DNA of 43,528 nucleotides from an uncultured Clostridia bacterium (GCA_944386195.1 CALXAD010000016.1:1-43528), one strand, 5' to 3'; positions 33,418 to 43,425 are shown, counted from the first letter of the stretch. The notes: generated from the letters alone by a model not told the origin. Program-made: numbers and translations.

Positions 33418-35142
33418 TTACTGTTTTAGTCTCAAATATCCAAGTTCTTCCCATACATTATATGCCAAATTTAATCTAAATACTAAGGTTGGTTTTGCTC
33501 CTGCTCTGTTTTTATCAACTACACAAGCATAATATCTAACATCAGGGTCTTTATATTTCTTTAAATCATAAAATTTAGTATCTACTTCATTTAAAGAATA
33601 TTCATAATTATCTAAAGTATCTCTATTTATTTGTTTTATCAAACACAATGTATCTAATACCTCTTTTACAGTTCTACTTACTGCTAAATCATTTACAGTT
33701 AAATTAACAGGTAATGTACTACTTTCTGCTAACTGCAATGTTGAACAAATATATATATTAAAGTTTTGTGCTAAATTTGAAAGTATAGTTGCTGTTTTCT
33801 TTAACTCTTCTCCAATTCCAATATTTGCTGTATCTGTTTTTAATGTATCATAAAATACATATTCTATTTGTTCTTTATAATAATAATTCATTATTACTTT
33901 TCTTAATTCATCATTTGTATGGTCTGTTATATTAATAAAATAAATTGAATTTGCTATTTCCTTATTAGCCCAATCTGTTATTTCTATTGTTTTTCTAAAT
34001 TCTTCTGAATATTTTGTAAGTCTTTCTATAAAATCTCCTTGCTTTTCATTTGGCTTCCTTACAATAAATCCATCCTCATCAGTTTCTACTTTCTTTGGGT
34101 CGTCTGCCCTATATTTAAATTCAAGCAACTCGCCTTCTGTTTTACTAATATGAATTCCATGTAAATCCTGTATTGCTTTATTATTAATTATTGTTGTAAT
34201 TAAACACAATTTCATTTTTTCTTCTGACATCTCATTAGAAATAATTAACACTTTCTTTTTATGGACTAATGCTGTATGTGCTGCAATATCTATTGTAAAT
34301 CTACTCTTACCTGAGTTTGATGGCATAGCAAATGCCATTGTTTCTCCTTTTCTTATACCTTTAAAAACTGAATTTAGTATCGGAAATGGTAATTCTAAAC
34401 CATTTCTTAAATTATTCTCTCCTGATTCAAGAAATGTTGTTAAATCTCTATTTAATATCGCTCTTTTAAATTTTTCAGTAGCATTTACTTGCTCAATTGC
34501 ACTTTTTACCTCGTCTAAAGACATTTTATCATATAAAATATAGCTTGTTATTTCTACAATTTTATCTTGTATACTTTTTATTGGTACTTCTAAATAACTT
34601 TTTCTTAATATAAATAGCTTTCTTAAGTCTAAATATATTTTTTCCATGTCATAATCTTTTCCTTTTACTTCGGACTTTAATTGATTTTTAAATTTATATA
34701 CTGTTTCATTATCACGAGCAAAGTTAAATCCTGCCTTTGCTTCTTCTGAGCTATATGCTCCTCCTTCTGTAAACAATACACTTTTGTATGCATTTAATAT
34801 ATCAGCATCTTCAAAATAACATTCATCAAAAGGAAAATAATATTTTACAATTAATTTAGGGTCATTTAATAACATTCCCATATATATACGTTCTAAGCCT
34901 ATATTACTTAATTCTTTTGGATATATTCCCTCTTCTTCCTCTTCTTTTGGCTCTTCTTCAACTTTTTCTACTTTTTTTTCACCTTTTTGAATCTTATTTA
35001 ATTCATCTATTTTTCTAAAAGCTTCTAAATAATCTTTATTTAATAATTCTCTTTTTATCTCCTCTATTGTTTTTTTATTATCCTCTGTTACAGGAATATT
35101 ATTTAATATTTCATAAATTTTTTTAATTTTTTCTTCTTCCAT
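33418..35142 (-). CDS. DnaB-like helicase/ATPase
   Basis: 574 residues. Residues about 1-80 are acidic and coiled; 85-250 resemble a DnaB N-terminal region (LSNIGLERIYMGMLLNDP); the C-terminal RecA-like domain has RKGETMAFAMPSNSGKS as Walker A (near residue 275), VLIISNEMSEE, Walker B-like IEYVFYDTLKT, and ICSTLQLAES. This resembles the DnaB/KaiC fold, but with changes: MPSNSGKS for GRPxMGKT. It is probably not the main replicative helicase; phage-derived or accessory use is possible. AAAGGAT precedes the ATG. Confidence 0.7.
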   Translation of the reverse strand: MEEEKIKKIYEILNNIPVTEDNKKTIEEIKRELLNKDYLEAFRKIDELNKIQKGEKKVEKVEEEPKEEEEEGIYPKELSNIGLERIYMGMLLNDPKLIVKYYFPFDECYFEDADILNAYKSVLFTEGGAYSSEEAKAGFNFARDNETVYKFKNQLKSEVKGKDYDMEKIYLDLRKLFILRKSYLEVPIKSIQDKIVEITSYILYDKMSLDEVKSAIEQVNATEKFKRAILNRDLTTFLESGENNLRNGLELPFPILNSVFKGIRKGETMAFAMPSNSGKSRFTIDIAAHTALVHKKKVLIISNEMSEEKMKLCLITTIINNKAIQDLHGIHISKTEGELLEFKYRADDPKKVETDEDGFIVRKPNEKQGDFIERLTKYSEEFRKTIEITDWANKEIANSIYFINITDHTNDELRKVIMNYYYKEQIEYVFYDTLKTDTANIGIGEELKKTATILSNLAQNFNIYICSTLQLAESSTLPVNLTVNDLAVSRTVKEVLDTLCLIKQINRDTLDNYEYSLNEVDTKFYDLKKYKDPDVRYYACVVDKNRAGAKPTLVFRLNLAYNVWEELGYLRLKQ

Positions 35143-35207
35143 ATTTTTATCCTTTCATTTTAATTTTGGAGTTTATCTTTTTCCAGTTGCTAATGACATT
35201 GAACTAC

Positions 35208-35354
35208 TTAATCTCCATTTTCTTCAATTATACTATTAAATTTCAAATTTTCTAAATACAAATCACTCGATTTCGCTTCTGACTTTACATTTTCTATTAA
35301 TAAGAATATTAATAGAAAAATTATTGTAATTATAAAATTTTTAATTTTACTCAT
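35208..35354 (-). CDS. Short DUF2207-like remnant coupled to nagZ
   Basis: 48 residues: a membrane or signal segment (IKNFIITIIFLLIFLLIENV), then SSDLYLENLKFNSIIEENGD, which looks like the start of DUF2207 membrane proteins, and then stops. Its ATG overlaps the nagZ stop codon (TAATG), with AAGGGG upstream, so it should be translated by coupling. Full-length relatives are several hundred residues, so this is probably a deletion remnant. In another frame the following bases encode KWRLSSSMSLATGKR, of unknown meaning. Confidence 0.4.
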   Translation of the reverse strand: MSKIKNFIITIIFLLIFLLIENVKSEAKSSDLYLENLKFNSIIEENGD

Positions 35355-36451
35355 TAAACTTCCCCTTTAATTTTATTATTTATTTCTTCTATTTTTGCAT
35401 TAAATTCATCTGGTAAGTTTTCGATATATGGTATATGTTTATTTTCTATTTTATATTTTTCTTTTACTTTTAAAATTCTTCTTACACTTCTATTTATTTT
35501 TGCAATTTTTTTATTATCATCTTTTACATCATTTATTATTTTGTCTAATAGTTTTTCATCTCCAATTCTATATTTAAATAAAATTATATCATTTCCTGCT
35601 TTAAATGCTTTATATAAGCTTCTTTTTGTTCCATATAATATTCTAATAGCTTTCATTCTAATATCATCAGTAATTATTACTCCATTATATTTATTTCTTT
35701 TTCTTATATATTTTCTAATAAAACTCTTAGACATAGATGCAGGATATCCATGTGTTACATTTTTTATTCTTAAATGTCCTACTAACATCACATCTGCATT
35801 ATTTTCTATTGCCTTTTTAAATGGTATTAAATCTTCCTTTTCTAATTTTTTATCCGAATCATCAATTGTAGGAAGTGTAAAGTGAGAATCTTTTTTTGTT
35901 GCTCCATGACCTGGATAGTGTTTTATTACTGGAACAATATTATATTTTTTCATATTATTCATATAAACTATGCCACATTCTGTAACTACATTAAAATCTT
36001 CACTAAATGCTCTATCTCCTATTGCTTGCGTGTTTTCGAATCTTTTTATATCTAAAACAGGGGCAAAATTCAAATTAAATCCTGTCTTTTCTAGCATTTT
36101 TCCTGTTATGTCACTTGCTTTATCTACAAGATTTTCCTTATCAAAAGAAGCAAGTTTATATGCTGAAGGGAGGTTTTTAAAGTCATTTGGCATTCTATTT
36201 ACTCTTCCGCCTTCTTGGTCAATTGCTATAAATAGAGGAATTTTATTTTTACTTCCTATTTCTCTTAATTTATTAACTAAGTTATTTAACTCTTTGTAGT
36301 CTTTATAATCCTTTTTATATAGCAATACTCCACATATCTTATATTTTATAATAAGATTTTCTATATTTTTTAGATAATCTTTATTTCCTAACCCAACCAT
36401 AAACATTTGTCCAACTTTTTCTTCCAAAGTTAGATTTTCTATTTTTTCCAT
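35354..36451 (-). CDS. nagZ: Beta-N-acetylhexosaminidase, GH3 family
   Basis: 365 residues. Glycoside hydrolase family 3, NagZ-like. Visible motifs: EKVGQMFMVG, AIDQEGGRVNRMP, GFNLNFAPVLDI, GDRAFSED, KHYPGHGATKKDSH (catalytic His/Asp loop), VMLVGHL and the nucleophile region ITDDIRM. No signal peptide, so it probably acts in the cytoplasm on peptidoglycan fragments during wall recycling. GGGGGA precedes the ATG. Confidence 0.92.
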   Translation of the reverse strand: MEKIENLTLEEKVGQMFMVGLGNKDYLKNIENLIIKYKICGVLLYKKDYKDYKELNNLVNKLREIGSKNKIPLFIAIDQEGGRVNRMPNDFKNLPSAYKLASFDKENLVDKASDITGKMLEKTGFNLNFAPVLDIKRFENTQAIGDRAFSEDFNVVTECGIVYMNNMKKYNIVPVIKHYPGHGATKKDSHFTLPTIDDSDKKLEKEDLIPFKKAIENNADVMLVGHLRIKNVTHGYPASMSKSFIRKYIRKRNKYNGVIITDDIRMKAIRILYGTKRSLYKAFKAGNDIILFKYRIGDEKLLDKIINDVKDDNKKIAKINRSVRRILKVKEKYKIENKHIPYIENLPDEFNAKIEEINNKIKGEV

Positions 36452-36564
36452 TGCCTTCCCCCTTTAGTTTTTTACATTATATACTTTTAAAGTTTTATTA
36501 GCAATAGACTTTTTAACTTTTTTGGTATATAATTATAGGAGTTTTTAAAGAAAGGAATTTTATT

Positions 36565-38271
36565 ATGGCATTTGATGGAATTATGACAAAAACAATTGCA
36601 AAAGAATTAAGTTTACTTTCTGGAGCAAGAATTGATAAAATTTATGAGCCTAATTCAAATAATATTATTTTAGGACTTTATTTAAATAAGTGTAATTATG
36701 CATTAAATATTTGTACTAACCCACAAAATTATAGAATAAATTTAACAACACATCCTAAATCTAATAGAGGTGTTGCTCCTAATTTTTGTATGGTTCTTAG
36801 AAAACATTTAATTGGATTACGTATTAAAAATATTATTACTAATTCTTTAGAAAGAATTATAACAATTGAATTTGAGGGGTTTGATGATATTGATGATATC
36901 ATTAGTAAAAAATTAATTATAGAACTTATGGGAAAACACTGTAATGTTATTTTATTAGATGATGAAAATATCATTATAGATTGTTTAAGACATATTAATA
37001 ATGAAAATGCTACACATATAACTATACCTCATATTAAATATGTTTATCCTAAAACTGATAAATTAGATTTTTTAAGTTGCAATAATTTTGAAGATTTTAA
37101 AAATATAATTAATGAAACTGATAGTTCTTTATATGCAAAGTCAATTAGCAACAAATTTAATGGTATTAGTAAGCAATTTATATCTTCTTTTATTTCAAAA
37201 TATAATACAAATAACTTAGAAGATATATATAATTATATAAGAGATATTATTTTTAGAATAGATTCTTTAAAATTAAAACTTGAAATAACTAATAGAGATT
37301 ATTTTCTAGTACCTGATAATGATAATAAAGAAAACTTTTCTATTAACTTTGCACTTGATGATTTTTATTATAAAAAGGAACATGATGAAGAATTAAAAAC
37401 AAATCGTAATAATGTTTTAAAATTAATACTTGCTACTTTAAAGAAATACAATAAAAGGCTTTCACATATTAATGAAAAACTAAAAGAATGTGAAAACATG
37501 GAAAACTATAGACTATATGGTGAATTAATCACTTCTAATTTATACCGTATTCCAAATAAAAATGTAGATAAATTAGAACTTGAAAATTATTATGACAATA
37601 ATAAAATAATTACAATACCTCTTGATTCTAGATATCTTCCTAGTGTAAATGCTAAAAGATTTTTCAAAAAGTATCGTAAATTGAAAAATGCTTTAGAAGT
37701 TGTTACTATTCAAAAGAAAGATACTCTAAAAGAACTAGATTATATTGAAAGTGTTGTATATGAATTAGAATCTGCATCTTCTTTAGAAGAAATTGCTGAA
37801 ATATTAGAAGAAATTTCCGAAAATGATATTTTTAAGGAAAAAACCAAGGATTTAAAATCAAAAAAAATTAATAAAGTAAAAAAATCAAATTTAACTAAAA
37901 ATAAAAACACTAATTTTAATCCATTAAAATATACAATAGATGGTTTTACACTTTTAGTCGGCAGAAATAATAAAGAAAATGACTATTTAAGTTTAAAATA
38001 TGCACATAAAAATGATATATGGTTTCATACAAAAGATATCCATGGTAGCCATGCAGTATTATTTATAAATGGTAAAACTCCTTCACCTGATATTTTAACA
38101 AAATGTGCTGAAATTACTGCTTATCATAGTAAAGCTAGATTTTCTTCAAATGTTCCTGTTGATACTTGTGAAGTAAGATATGTAAAAAAGCCTAAAGGCG
38201 CAAAACCTGGTATGGTTATTTATACTAATTATTCTACTTTATATGTAAATCCGAACAAATGTGAAAATTAA
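36565..38271 (+). CDS. rqcH: RqcH (Rqc2/NFACT family) ribosome quality control factor
   Basis: 568 residues. Binds stalled 50S-peptidyl-tRNA complexes and adds C-terminal alanine tails that mark the nascent chain for degradation. NFACT-N domain starts MAFDGIMTKTIAKEL, with GARIDKIYEPN; a long coiled-coil region runs about 280-440; the NFACT-R domain shows GRNNKENDYLSLKYAHKNDIWFH followed by HGSHAVL. The older name is fibronectin-binding protein A. AAAGGAA precedes the ATG. Confidence 0.95.
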   Translation: MAFDGIMTKTIAKELSLLSGARIDKIYEPNSNNIILGLYLNKCNYALNICTNPQNYRINLTTHPKSNRGVAPNFCMVLRKHLIGLRIKNIITNSLERIITIEFEGFDDIDDIISKKLIIELMGKHCNVILLDDENIIIDCLRHINNENATHITIPHIKYVYPKTDKLDFLSCNNFEDFKNIINETDSSLYAKSISNKFNGISKQFISSFISKYNTNNLEDIYNYIRDIIFRIDSLKLKLEITNRDYFLVPDNDNKENFSINFALDDFYYKKEHDEELKTNRNNVLKLILATLKKYNKRLSHINEKLKECENMENYRLYGELITSNLYRIPNKNVDKLELENYYDNNKIITIPLDSRYLPSVNAKRFFKKYRKLKNALEVVTIQKKDTLKELDYIESVVYELESASSLEEIAEILEEISENDIFKEKTKDLKSKKINKVKKSNLTKNKNTNFNPLKYTIDGFTLLVGRNNKENDYLSLKYAHKNDIWFHTKDIHGSHAVLFINGKTPSPDILTKCAEITAYHSKARFSSNVPVDTCEVRYVKKPKGAKPGMVIYTNYSTLYVNPNKCEN

Positions 38272-38282
38272 AATTTTCACTC

Positions 38283-38316
38283 TTGCTACTAATTTAAAAT
38301 TAGTAGCAATTTTTAT
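38283..38316 (+). terminator. Terminator of rqcH
   Basis: A 12-bp perfect stem (TTGCTACTAATT and complement) with a 3-base loop and TTTTTAT. Confidence 0.9.
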
Positions 38317-38329
38317 AAAGATGTTGTTT

Positions 38330-38620
38330 TTAAGCTTCCACTTAAGTTTTCTTAGGCAACCCTTTTCTTTAACGGTCGTTGTTCTCGGTGGGTATGTCGC
38401 TATTTCTAGGTTTGGACTAAAGATTTCTTTTATATATTTTCTTAAGATGTTTAAACTTCCATTTACATCTGCATTTATTATCTTTCCACTATTGGTTTTA
38501 AATAGTTTCTAATATTTTCATTTGTATTCTTTTTAGTCTATCTATTTCTTTATTTATCTCTTTTATTATTTTTTCTTGCGTTTCATTTATCGTTATATCA
38601 AATGTAAATGTTAGTTTCAA
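38330..38620 (-). pseudogene. tnpB: Internally deleted IS605-type tnpB remnant
   Basis: Two pieces of an OrfB/TnpB protein face each other on the minus strand. The N-terminal piece (TTG 38620, GGAGGTG upstream) is 40 residues, LKLTFTFDITINETQ onward, and stops at 38498. The C-terminal piece, in another frame, starts at about 38508 with KLFKTNSGKIINADVNGSLNIL, the last RuvC-like segment with its catalytic Asp, and runs to about 38340. The middle of about 300 residues is missing. Such non-autonomous remnants can still be moved by TnpA in trans and may keep right-end and guide-RNA sequences. The rest of 38272-38812 shows nothing else except a terminator. Confidence 0.75.
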
Positions 38621-38756
38621 ATCTTCACCTCCATTCACTTTCCATATTTATATCACATAGAATAAATTTTCGTAAGTGCTTTTAATAAAATTTATTGTTT
38701 TATTTAGTTTTAAAACAATTTGTTTTACTTTCCTATTATATAAAAACAATTAAAAT

Positions 38757-38781
38757 ACCCACTCTTTTATTTAGAGTGGGT
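38757..38781 (-). terminator. Terminator hairpin
   Basis: A 9-bp perfect stem (ACCCACTCT and complement) with a 7-base loop, downstream of the small membrane protein gene on the minus strand; also T-rich on the plus strand. Confidence 0.75.
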
Positions 38782-38812
38782 TCTTTTATCTTAATTGAAC
38801 ATCAAATAATAG

Positions 38813-39280
38813 CTACCAAACTATTAATAATGTAAGTATTGTTGCTACTATTATTTCTCTTCTTGTTAAATCATCTGGTATTAAATCAATTTCTTCTCCT
38901 TCTCTTTCATCTACAATTGCAATTGAATATGAAGTTACATCTTGTAATTCAAAATGCATACTAAAATCTTGTGTTTGATTTACATCTGTTGTTTCTATTG
39001 GTATATATTTTTTACCTACCATATTATCTCTTTCAGAATATAAATCAACTTCTACATATTTACCAGTTAAATTATCTTCTTCAGAATCTTTAATTGTTCC
39101 TTTTATTCTTCCATTTACTAGTGTTGCCTGTGCTTGTGATATTTCTACTTGTGATGTTGTATCTCTTCTTTCTATATCTTTATATGATGCATTTAAACTC
39201 ACATTAATTAGAAATTCAGAAAATACAATAAAACCAACAACTATTAAAGCATATATTAAAAATGTTTTTAATCTATCCAT
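38813..39280 (-). CDS. Small membrane protein with extracytoplasmic domain
   Basis: 155 residues: an N-terminal membrane segment (LIYALIVVGFIVFSEFLI), then a beta-rich domain of about 100 residues (LVNGRIKGTIKDSEE, YVEVDLYSERDN, DFSMHFELQDVTSYSIAIVDE), then a short hydrophobic C-terminus (IIVATILTLLIVW). It resembles small anchored beta-sandwich proteins; no family recognised. AAGGATGG precedes the ATG. It follows addA by 105 bases on the same strand. Confidence 0.7.
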   Translation of the reverse strand: MDRLKTFLIYALIVVGFIVFSEFLINVSLNASYKDIERRDTTSQVEISQAQATLVNGRIKGTIKDSEEDNLTGKYVEVDLYSERDNMVGKKYIPIETTDVNQTQDFSMHFELQDVTSYSIAIVDEREGEEIDLIPDDLTRREIIVATILTLLIVW

Positions 39281-39385
39281 AATTTTTCCATCCTTTTTTA
39301 TAAAGTACTTATATTATATCAAATTTTTAGCTATTTTTCAACACTTTTAGTGTTTTCGTTTAATATTCACCAATTTTATATTGTA

Positions 39386-42300
39386 TTATAATTTTATTTC
39401 TTTATTTAAATATACTGAATATATATATGTATTTTTAACTTCTTTTTTCAAACTTTCTTCTAATGCTTTTTTATATAACTCCAATTGATTTTTATATTTT
39501 GCAATTAGACTATTTTCATTACCTTTTTCTACATAGTCAGTTTTATAATCAACTAGATTTAAATCATTATTTTTATCTATATAATATAAATCAATTATAC
39601 CTTGTACTAATATATTTTCGTTTGTTTTTTCTTCATAAATTGTATTAGCTGGTACATTTATATAGAAAGGTTTCTCTCTTTGTATTTCTTTTGCCTCTTT
39701 TAATTCATTCCATATTTTTGATTTTGTAAATTCTAATATTTTGTTTTTATTAATACTTTCCGCTTCTTTTGTAGTTATTATTTCTTTTGCTCTTAACTCC
39801 TCTATTAAATTTTGTACTTTTTCTAAATCATAATTTACTTTTTCATCTAAATGTTGCATACATAGATGCATAATCGTTCCTCTTTTACTTGGTGTAATTA
39901 TTTCTTCTTTTGTTTCATTTAAGAATTTTGGCTTTTCTAATGTTCTATTTTCCTCTACTATATTATTACTTTTTAAATCTTTTAATGTAGTAACTGCTGT
40001 TTTTGTTGGTATTATTATATCTATTTTATTTGGATATTCATAATTTAATAATTCTTCTAGTTTTTTAAGTTTTTCTTTATTTATTTCTACTTTTTCTAGT
40101 TCTTTTATTACATCTATTTTTTTTGTATCTACCTTGTTAAAACTATGTAATAGCTCTTGTTTTTTATGTACTTCTAGTTCAATATTACTTTTTCCTATAG
40201 TTTCTTTATTTTCATAATTATATACTAATAATATCCAATCTAAATATCTTTTATATTTTTTTAATAATATAGAATTGATTTTTCCGTTTTCTTTTGGATA
40301 TCTCTCCACATTTGATTTTATTTTCTCTAATTCTTTTTCATAATCTTTAGATATTCCTGTTATATATAATTTTTCTTTTGCTCTTGTTAATGCAACATAT
40401 AAAACTCTCATTTCTTCTGATAATGTTTCTAATAATATCTTATTTTTTATTGCTGATTTATTTAGTGTATCATATTGAATTTGTTTATCATAATCTATAT
40501 ATTTTACCCCTATTCCCATTTCTTGATGTAATAATACGTTTTTATTTAAGTCTGTTAAGTTAAATTGTTTTCCAACACTTGATAAAAATACTACTGGAAA
40601 TTCTAGTCCTTTACTTTTATGAATACTCATTATTCTTACAACATCATCATTTTCTCCTATTATCTTAGCTGAATTCATATCTCCACTTGATAATTTTAAT
40701 TTATCTATAAAATTAATAAAATTATATAACCCTTTAAAATTTGCATCTTCATATTGTTTTGCTTTTTGAAATAACATTTTTAAATTAGCTTGTCTTAAAT
40801 CTCCATTTGGCATTAAACCTACATAATTATAGAAACCTGTATCTGTATATAACTTCCAAATTAATTCATCAAGTGATAAATACTCTTGTTCTTTTCTCCA
40901 GCCATCTAACATATTAAAGAAATTTTCTATTTTTTCTTTTAAATTTTTATCTACATCTACTAAGGCTTTTTGCATACATGTATAAAAATTATCATATTTA
41001 TCAGATAAACGTATTTTTACTAATTCATCATCTGTAAATTTTCCTATATATGACCTTAATACTGTAACTAATGCTATATCTTGCATTGGATTATCTATTA
41101 TTTTTAATAATGACATTATCGTTTGTATTTCTATTGAATCTAAATATTCTTGTGAACTATCTGAAAATACTGGTATTTCTAAATTTAATAATTCTTGTTC
41201 ATAAATTGGTGCTAAACTTGATGTTGACCTTAGTAATATTACTATATCCTTATATTTAATATCTCTATATTCTTCTTTTTTTCCATCCCATATTTTAAAA
41301 TTACTTTCTTTTAACTCTTTTATTTTATTTGCTACAAATCTTGCTTCTAATTCTACATCTTCTATTCTTTCATCTATTTCTTCTAAATTTTCTTGTTCCT
41401 CCTCTTCATCTTTTACATCTATTATATGTATTTGAGTATTTAAATCTTGTTTTTCTTCTGGATATGAAGCTCCTAAATTTAAGTATTCCCCTTCATCATA
41501 ATCTATGTCTCCTAATTCGTTACTCATAATGTCTTGAAATATTAAGTTTGTAAATTTTAATACATTTTCTCTACTTCTAAAGTTTTTAAATAATTGGATT
41601 TTTAAGCCTTTTTCTTCTTTATTATCTTCTTTATTCTTATATCCTTTATACTTACTTAAAAACAATTCTGGCATTGCTTGACGAAATTTATAAATACTTT
41701 GTTTTACATCTCCTACCATAAATATATTTTTCCCATTTGATACCGATGTTAATATATATTCTTGTACTAAGTTACTATCTTGATATTCATCTATTGCAAT
41801 TTCCTCATATTTTTCTTGATATTTCTTTGCAACTTCTGTTGGCTCTTCATTTTCATCTATTAGTATTTTTAATGCAAAATGTTCTATATCATGAAAGTCT
41901 ACTATATTTCTTTCTCTTTTTGCTTTATCAAATTCATTCCCAAATTCATTTATTAAATTTTCTAATTTTACTAAAATATCATACATATTATATATTTCTG
42001 TATTTGCTTGGTTTGAATTACATATTAATATTTCATCTAAAATTTTATTTATATTTTTCTTTACATTATCTCTTAATCCTTTTGCTTCTTCTTTTAGTTC
42101 TGATTCTACTTTTTTAGCTGGCCATCTTACAAAACTTAAATCTTTAGCTATTTCATATGTTTTATCCCAATTATCTAAATTTCTTTTTAAAACTTCTAGT
42201 TTTTCTATATCATCTCTTATTGTTTGGTAAAATTTTTCAAGTTCTGGCTCTAAATATAATTTTTTTTCTATATCTTCTAATGATTTTATACTATAAATTA

Positions 42301-42976
42301 CCTCATCTTCTATTTGCTTTAATAATTCTTTTCCCCACACTGTTTTTGAAAAATCTTCTTCTAAATTGTCTTTTATATTAAACATTTCTATTTTTTCATG
42401 TAACCACTTTTCTGGAAATGGATTACTTTGTATATAATTATATATGTTTAATGCTAATTCTTTTAATGGTGTATCATCTCTATAACTTGTATATGTATTT
42501 ATTAATTTAATAAAATCTTTATCTTCTTCTTCATATTTTTTCTCAAATATTTCTTCTATTACATCTTGTTTTAATAATTCTATTTCTGTCGTATCTGCTA
42601 TTCTAAAATTAGGAGATAAATTCTCTAATTGGTAAAAGTTATTTCTTACTACTTCTAAACAAAATGAGTCTATTGTACATATACTTGCTTTATTTAATAA
42701 TGTTATTTGCCTATATAATAATTCATTATCTGGTTCTTCATCTAATTTTTTATATATTGCATCTAATACTCTTTCTCTCATTTCTGATGCTGCCGCATTT
42801 GTAAATGTAACTACTAATAATTTATCTATATCTACATTATCATGTAAAACCTTTTCTATTATTCTTTCTACTAACACTGCAGTTTTTCCACTTCCTGCCG
42901 CAGCAGCTACTAATATATTTTGTCCTTTCTCATATATTGCTTGTTTTTGCTCTTTAGTCCATTTTGTTTTACTCAA
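39386..42976 (-). CDS. addA: ATP-dependent helicase/nuclease subunit A
   Basis: 1196 residues, normal for AddA. UvrD-like helicase with KWTKEQKQAIYEKGQNILVAA and Walker A AAAGSGKTAVLVERI (near residues 24-38), DEYQDSN as Walker B, VGDVKQSIYKFRQA, MSIHKSKGLEFPVVF and VLYVALTRAKEKLYITG; the C-terminal RecB-like nuclease has GIIDLYY and LVDYKTDY. With AddB it resects double-strand breaks for recombination. Translation starts with TTG, seven bases after AAAGGAG. addB usually lies directly upstream but is not there; the next upstream gene is a small DUF4190-like protein. Confidence 0.94.
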   Translation of the reverse strand: MSKTKWTKEQKQAIYEKGQNILVAAAAGSGKTAVLVERIIEKVLHDNVDIDKLLVVTFTNAAASEMRERVLDAIYKKLDEEPDNELLYRQITLLNKASICTIDSFCLEVVRNNFYQLENLSPNFRIADTTEIELLKQDVIEEIFEKKYEEEDKDFIKLINTYTSYRDDTPLKELALNIYNYIQSNPFPEKWLHEKIEMFNIKDNLEEDFSKTVWGKELLKQIEDEVIYSIKSLEDIEKKLYLEPELEKFYQTIRDDIEKLEVLKRNLDNWDKTYEIAKDLSFVRWPAKKVESELKEEAKGLRDNVKKNINKILDEILICNSNQANTEIYNMYDILVKLENLINEFGNEFDKAKRERNIVDFHDIEHFALKILIDENEEPTEVAKKYQEKYEEIAIDEYQDSNLVQEYILTSVSNGKNIFMVGDVKQSIYKFRQAMPELFLSKYKGYKNKEDNKEEKGLKIQLFKNFRSRENVLKFTNLIFQDIMSNELGDIDYDEGEYLNLGASYPEEKQDLNTQIHIIDVKDEEEEQENLEEIDERIEDVELEARFVANKIKELKESNFKIWDGKKEEYRDIKYKDIVILLRSTSSLAPIYEQELLNLEIPVFSDSSQEYLDSIEIQTIMSLLKIIDNPMQDIALVTVLRSYIGKFTDDELVKIRLSDKYDNFYTCMQKALVDVDKNLKEKIENFFNMLDGWRKEQEYLSLDELIWKLYTDTGFYNYVGLMPNGDLRQANLKMLFQKAKQYEDANFKGLYNFINFIDKLKLSSGDMNSAKIIGENDDVVRIMSIHKSKGLEFPVVFLSSVGKQFNLTDLNKNVLLHQEMGIGVKYIDYDKQIQYDTLNKSAIKNKILLETLSEEMRVLYVALTRAKEKLYITGISKDYEKELEKIKSNVERYPKENGKINSILLKKYKRYLDWILLVYNYENKETIGKSNIELEVHKKQELLHSFNKVDTKKIDVIKELEKVEINKEKLKKLEELLNYEYPNKIDIIIPTKTAVTTLKDLKSNNIVEENRTLEKPKFLNETKEEIITPSKRGTIMHLCMQHLDEKVNYDLEKVQNLIEELRAKEIITTKEAESINKNKILEFTKSKIWNELKEAKEIQREKPFYINVPANTIYEEKTNENILVQGIIDLYYIDKNNDLNLVDYKTDYVEKGNENSLIAKYKNQLELYKKALEESLKKEVKNTYIYSVYLNKEIKL

Positions 42977-43038
42977 TGTTTTTCTCCTTTTCTTTTTTAT
43001 TGTATTTTATCATCTAGAAAAAATTTTTTCAATAAAAA

Positions 43039-43062
43039 AATAATCTGCATAAACAGATTATT
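43039..43062 (-). terminator. Terminator of the DUF4190-like gene
   Basis: A 9-bp perfect stem (AATAATCTG and complement) with a 6-base loop, then T7 on the minus strand. It separates this gene from addA. Confidence 0.88.
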
Positions 43063-43074
43063 CTACTTTATTAT

Positions 43075-43365
43075 TTAAAAAAGAATTGCTACATAAAACA
43101 AAATAGATATTACATCTATTATTCCTATGCATAAGCCTACAATTCCCATCCACCTATATTTTTCAGTATCATTTTTAAATTTTACAATTCCTATTATTCC
43201 TAGTACTATTGAAGCTATTCCTAAAGGTAATCCAAATCTAAATAATCCTACTATAGAAAATATAAAGCTTAATAAACAACATATATTTATTTTCTTTTTT
43301 TCATTTTTTTCTTCCTGTTTTTCTTCCTGTTTTTCTTCTAAGTTTTGCTTTGTTTCTTCTTCCAT
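43075..43365 (-). CDS. DUF4190-like membrane protein
   Basis: 96 residues: a charged N-terminal tail with QEEK repeats from 12-base direct repeats in the DNA (about 43309-43338), then two to three membrane segments with the DUF4190 pattern FSIVGLFRFGLPLGIASIVLGIIGIVKF and GIVGLCIGIIDVISILFYVAILF. Function of the family unknown. The start was set at MEEETKQN, behind AGAGGT. Single-gene unit with its own promoter and terminator. Confidence 0.8.
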   Translation of the reverse strand: MEEETKQNLEEKQEEKQEEKNEKKKINICCLLSFIFSIVGLFRFGLPLGIASIVLGIIGIVKFKNDTEKYRWMGIVGLCIGIIDVISILFYVAILF

Positions 43366-43395
43366 AAAAAACACCTCTTTCTTTTTTATATTTCT

Positions 43396-43425
43396 ATAAT
43401 ATACTTTTTATTTCGTTTTTGTCAA
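43396..43425 (-). promoter_or_regulatory. Promoter of the DUF4190-like gene
   Basis: On the minus strand, TTGACA (43425-43420), an 18-base spacer and TATTAT (43401-43396), about 30 bases before the ATG. The last 100 bases of the window (43426-43528) show no gene. Confidence 0.65.

Noticed and set aside
33418..35142. Main replicative helicase DnaB
   Set aside because: The Walker A and neighbouring motifs differ from standard DnaB and the N-terminus is extended and acidic, so only a DnaB-like call is justified.
41737..42117. Plus-strand Leu-rich ORFs across addA
   Set aside because: Typical shadows of an AT-rich gene on the other strand; composition mimics membrane proteins by chance.
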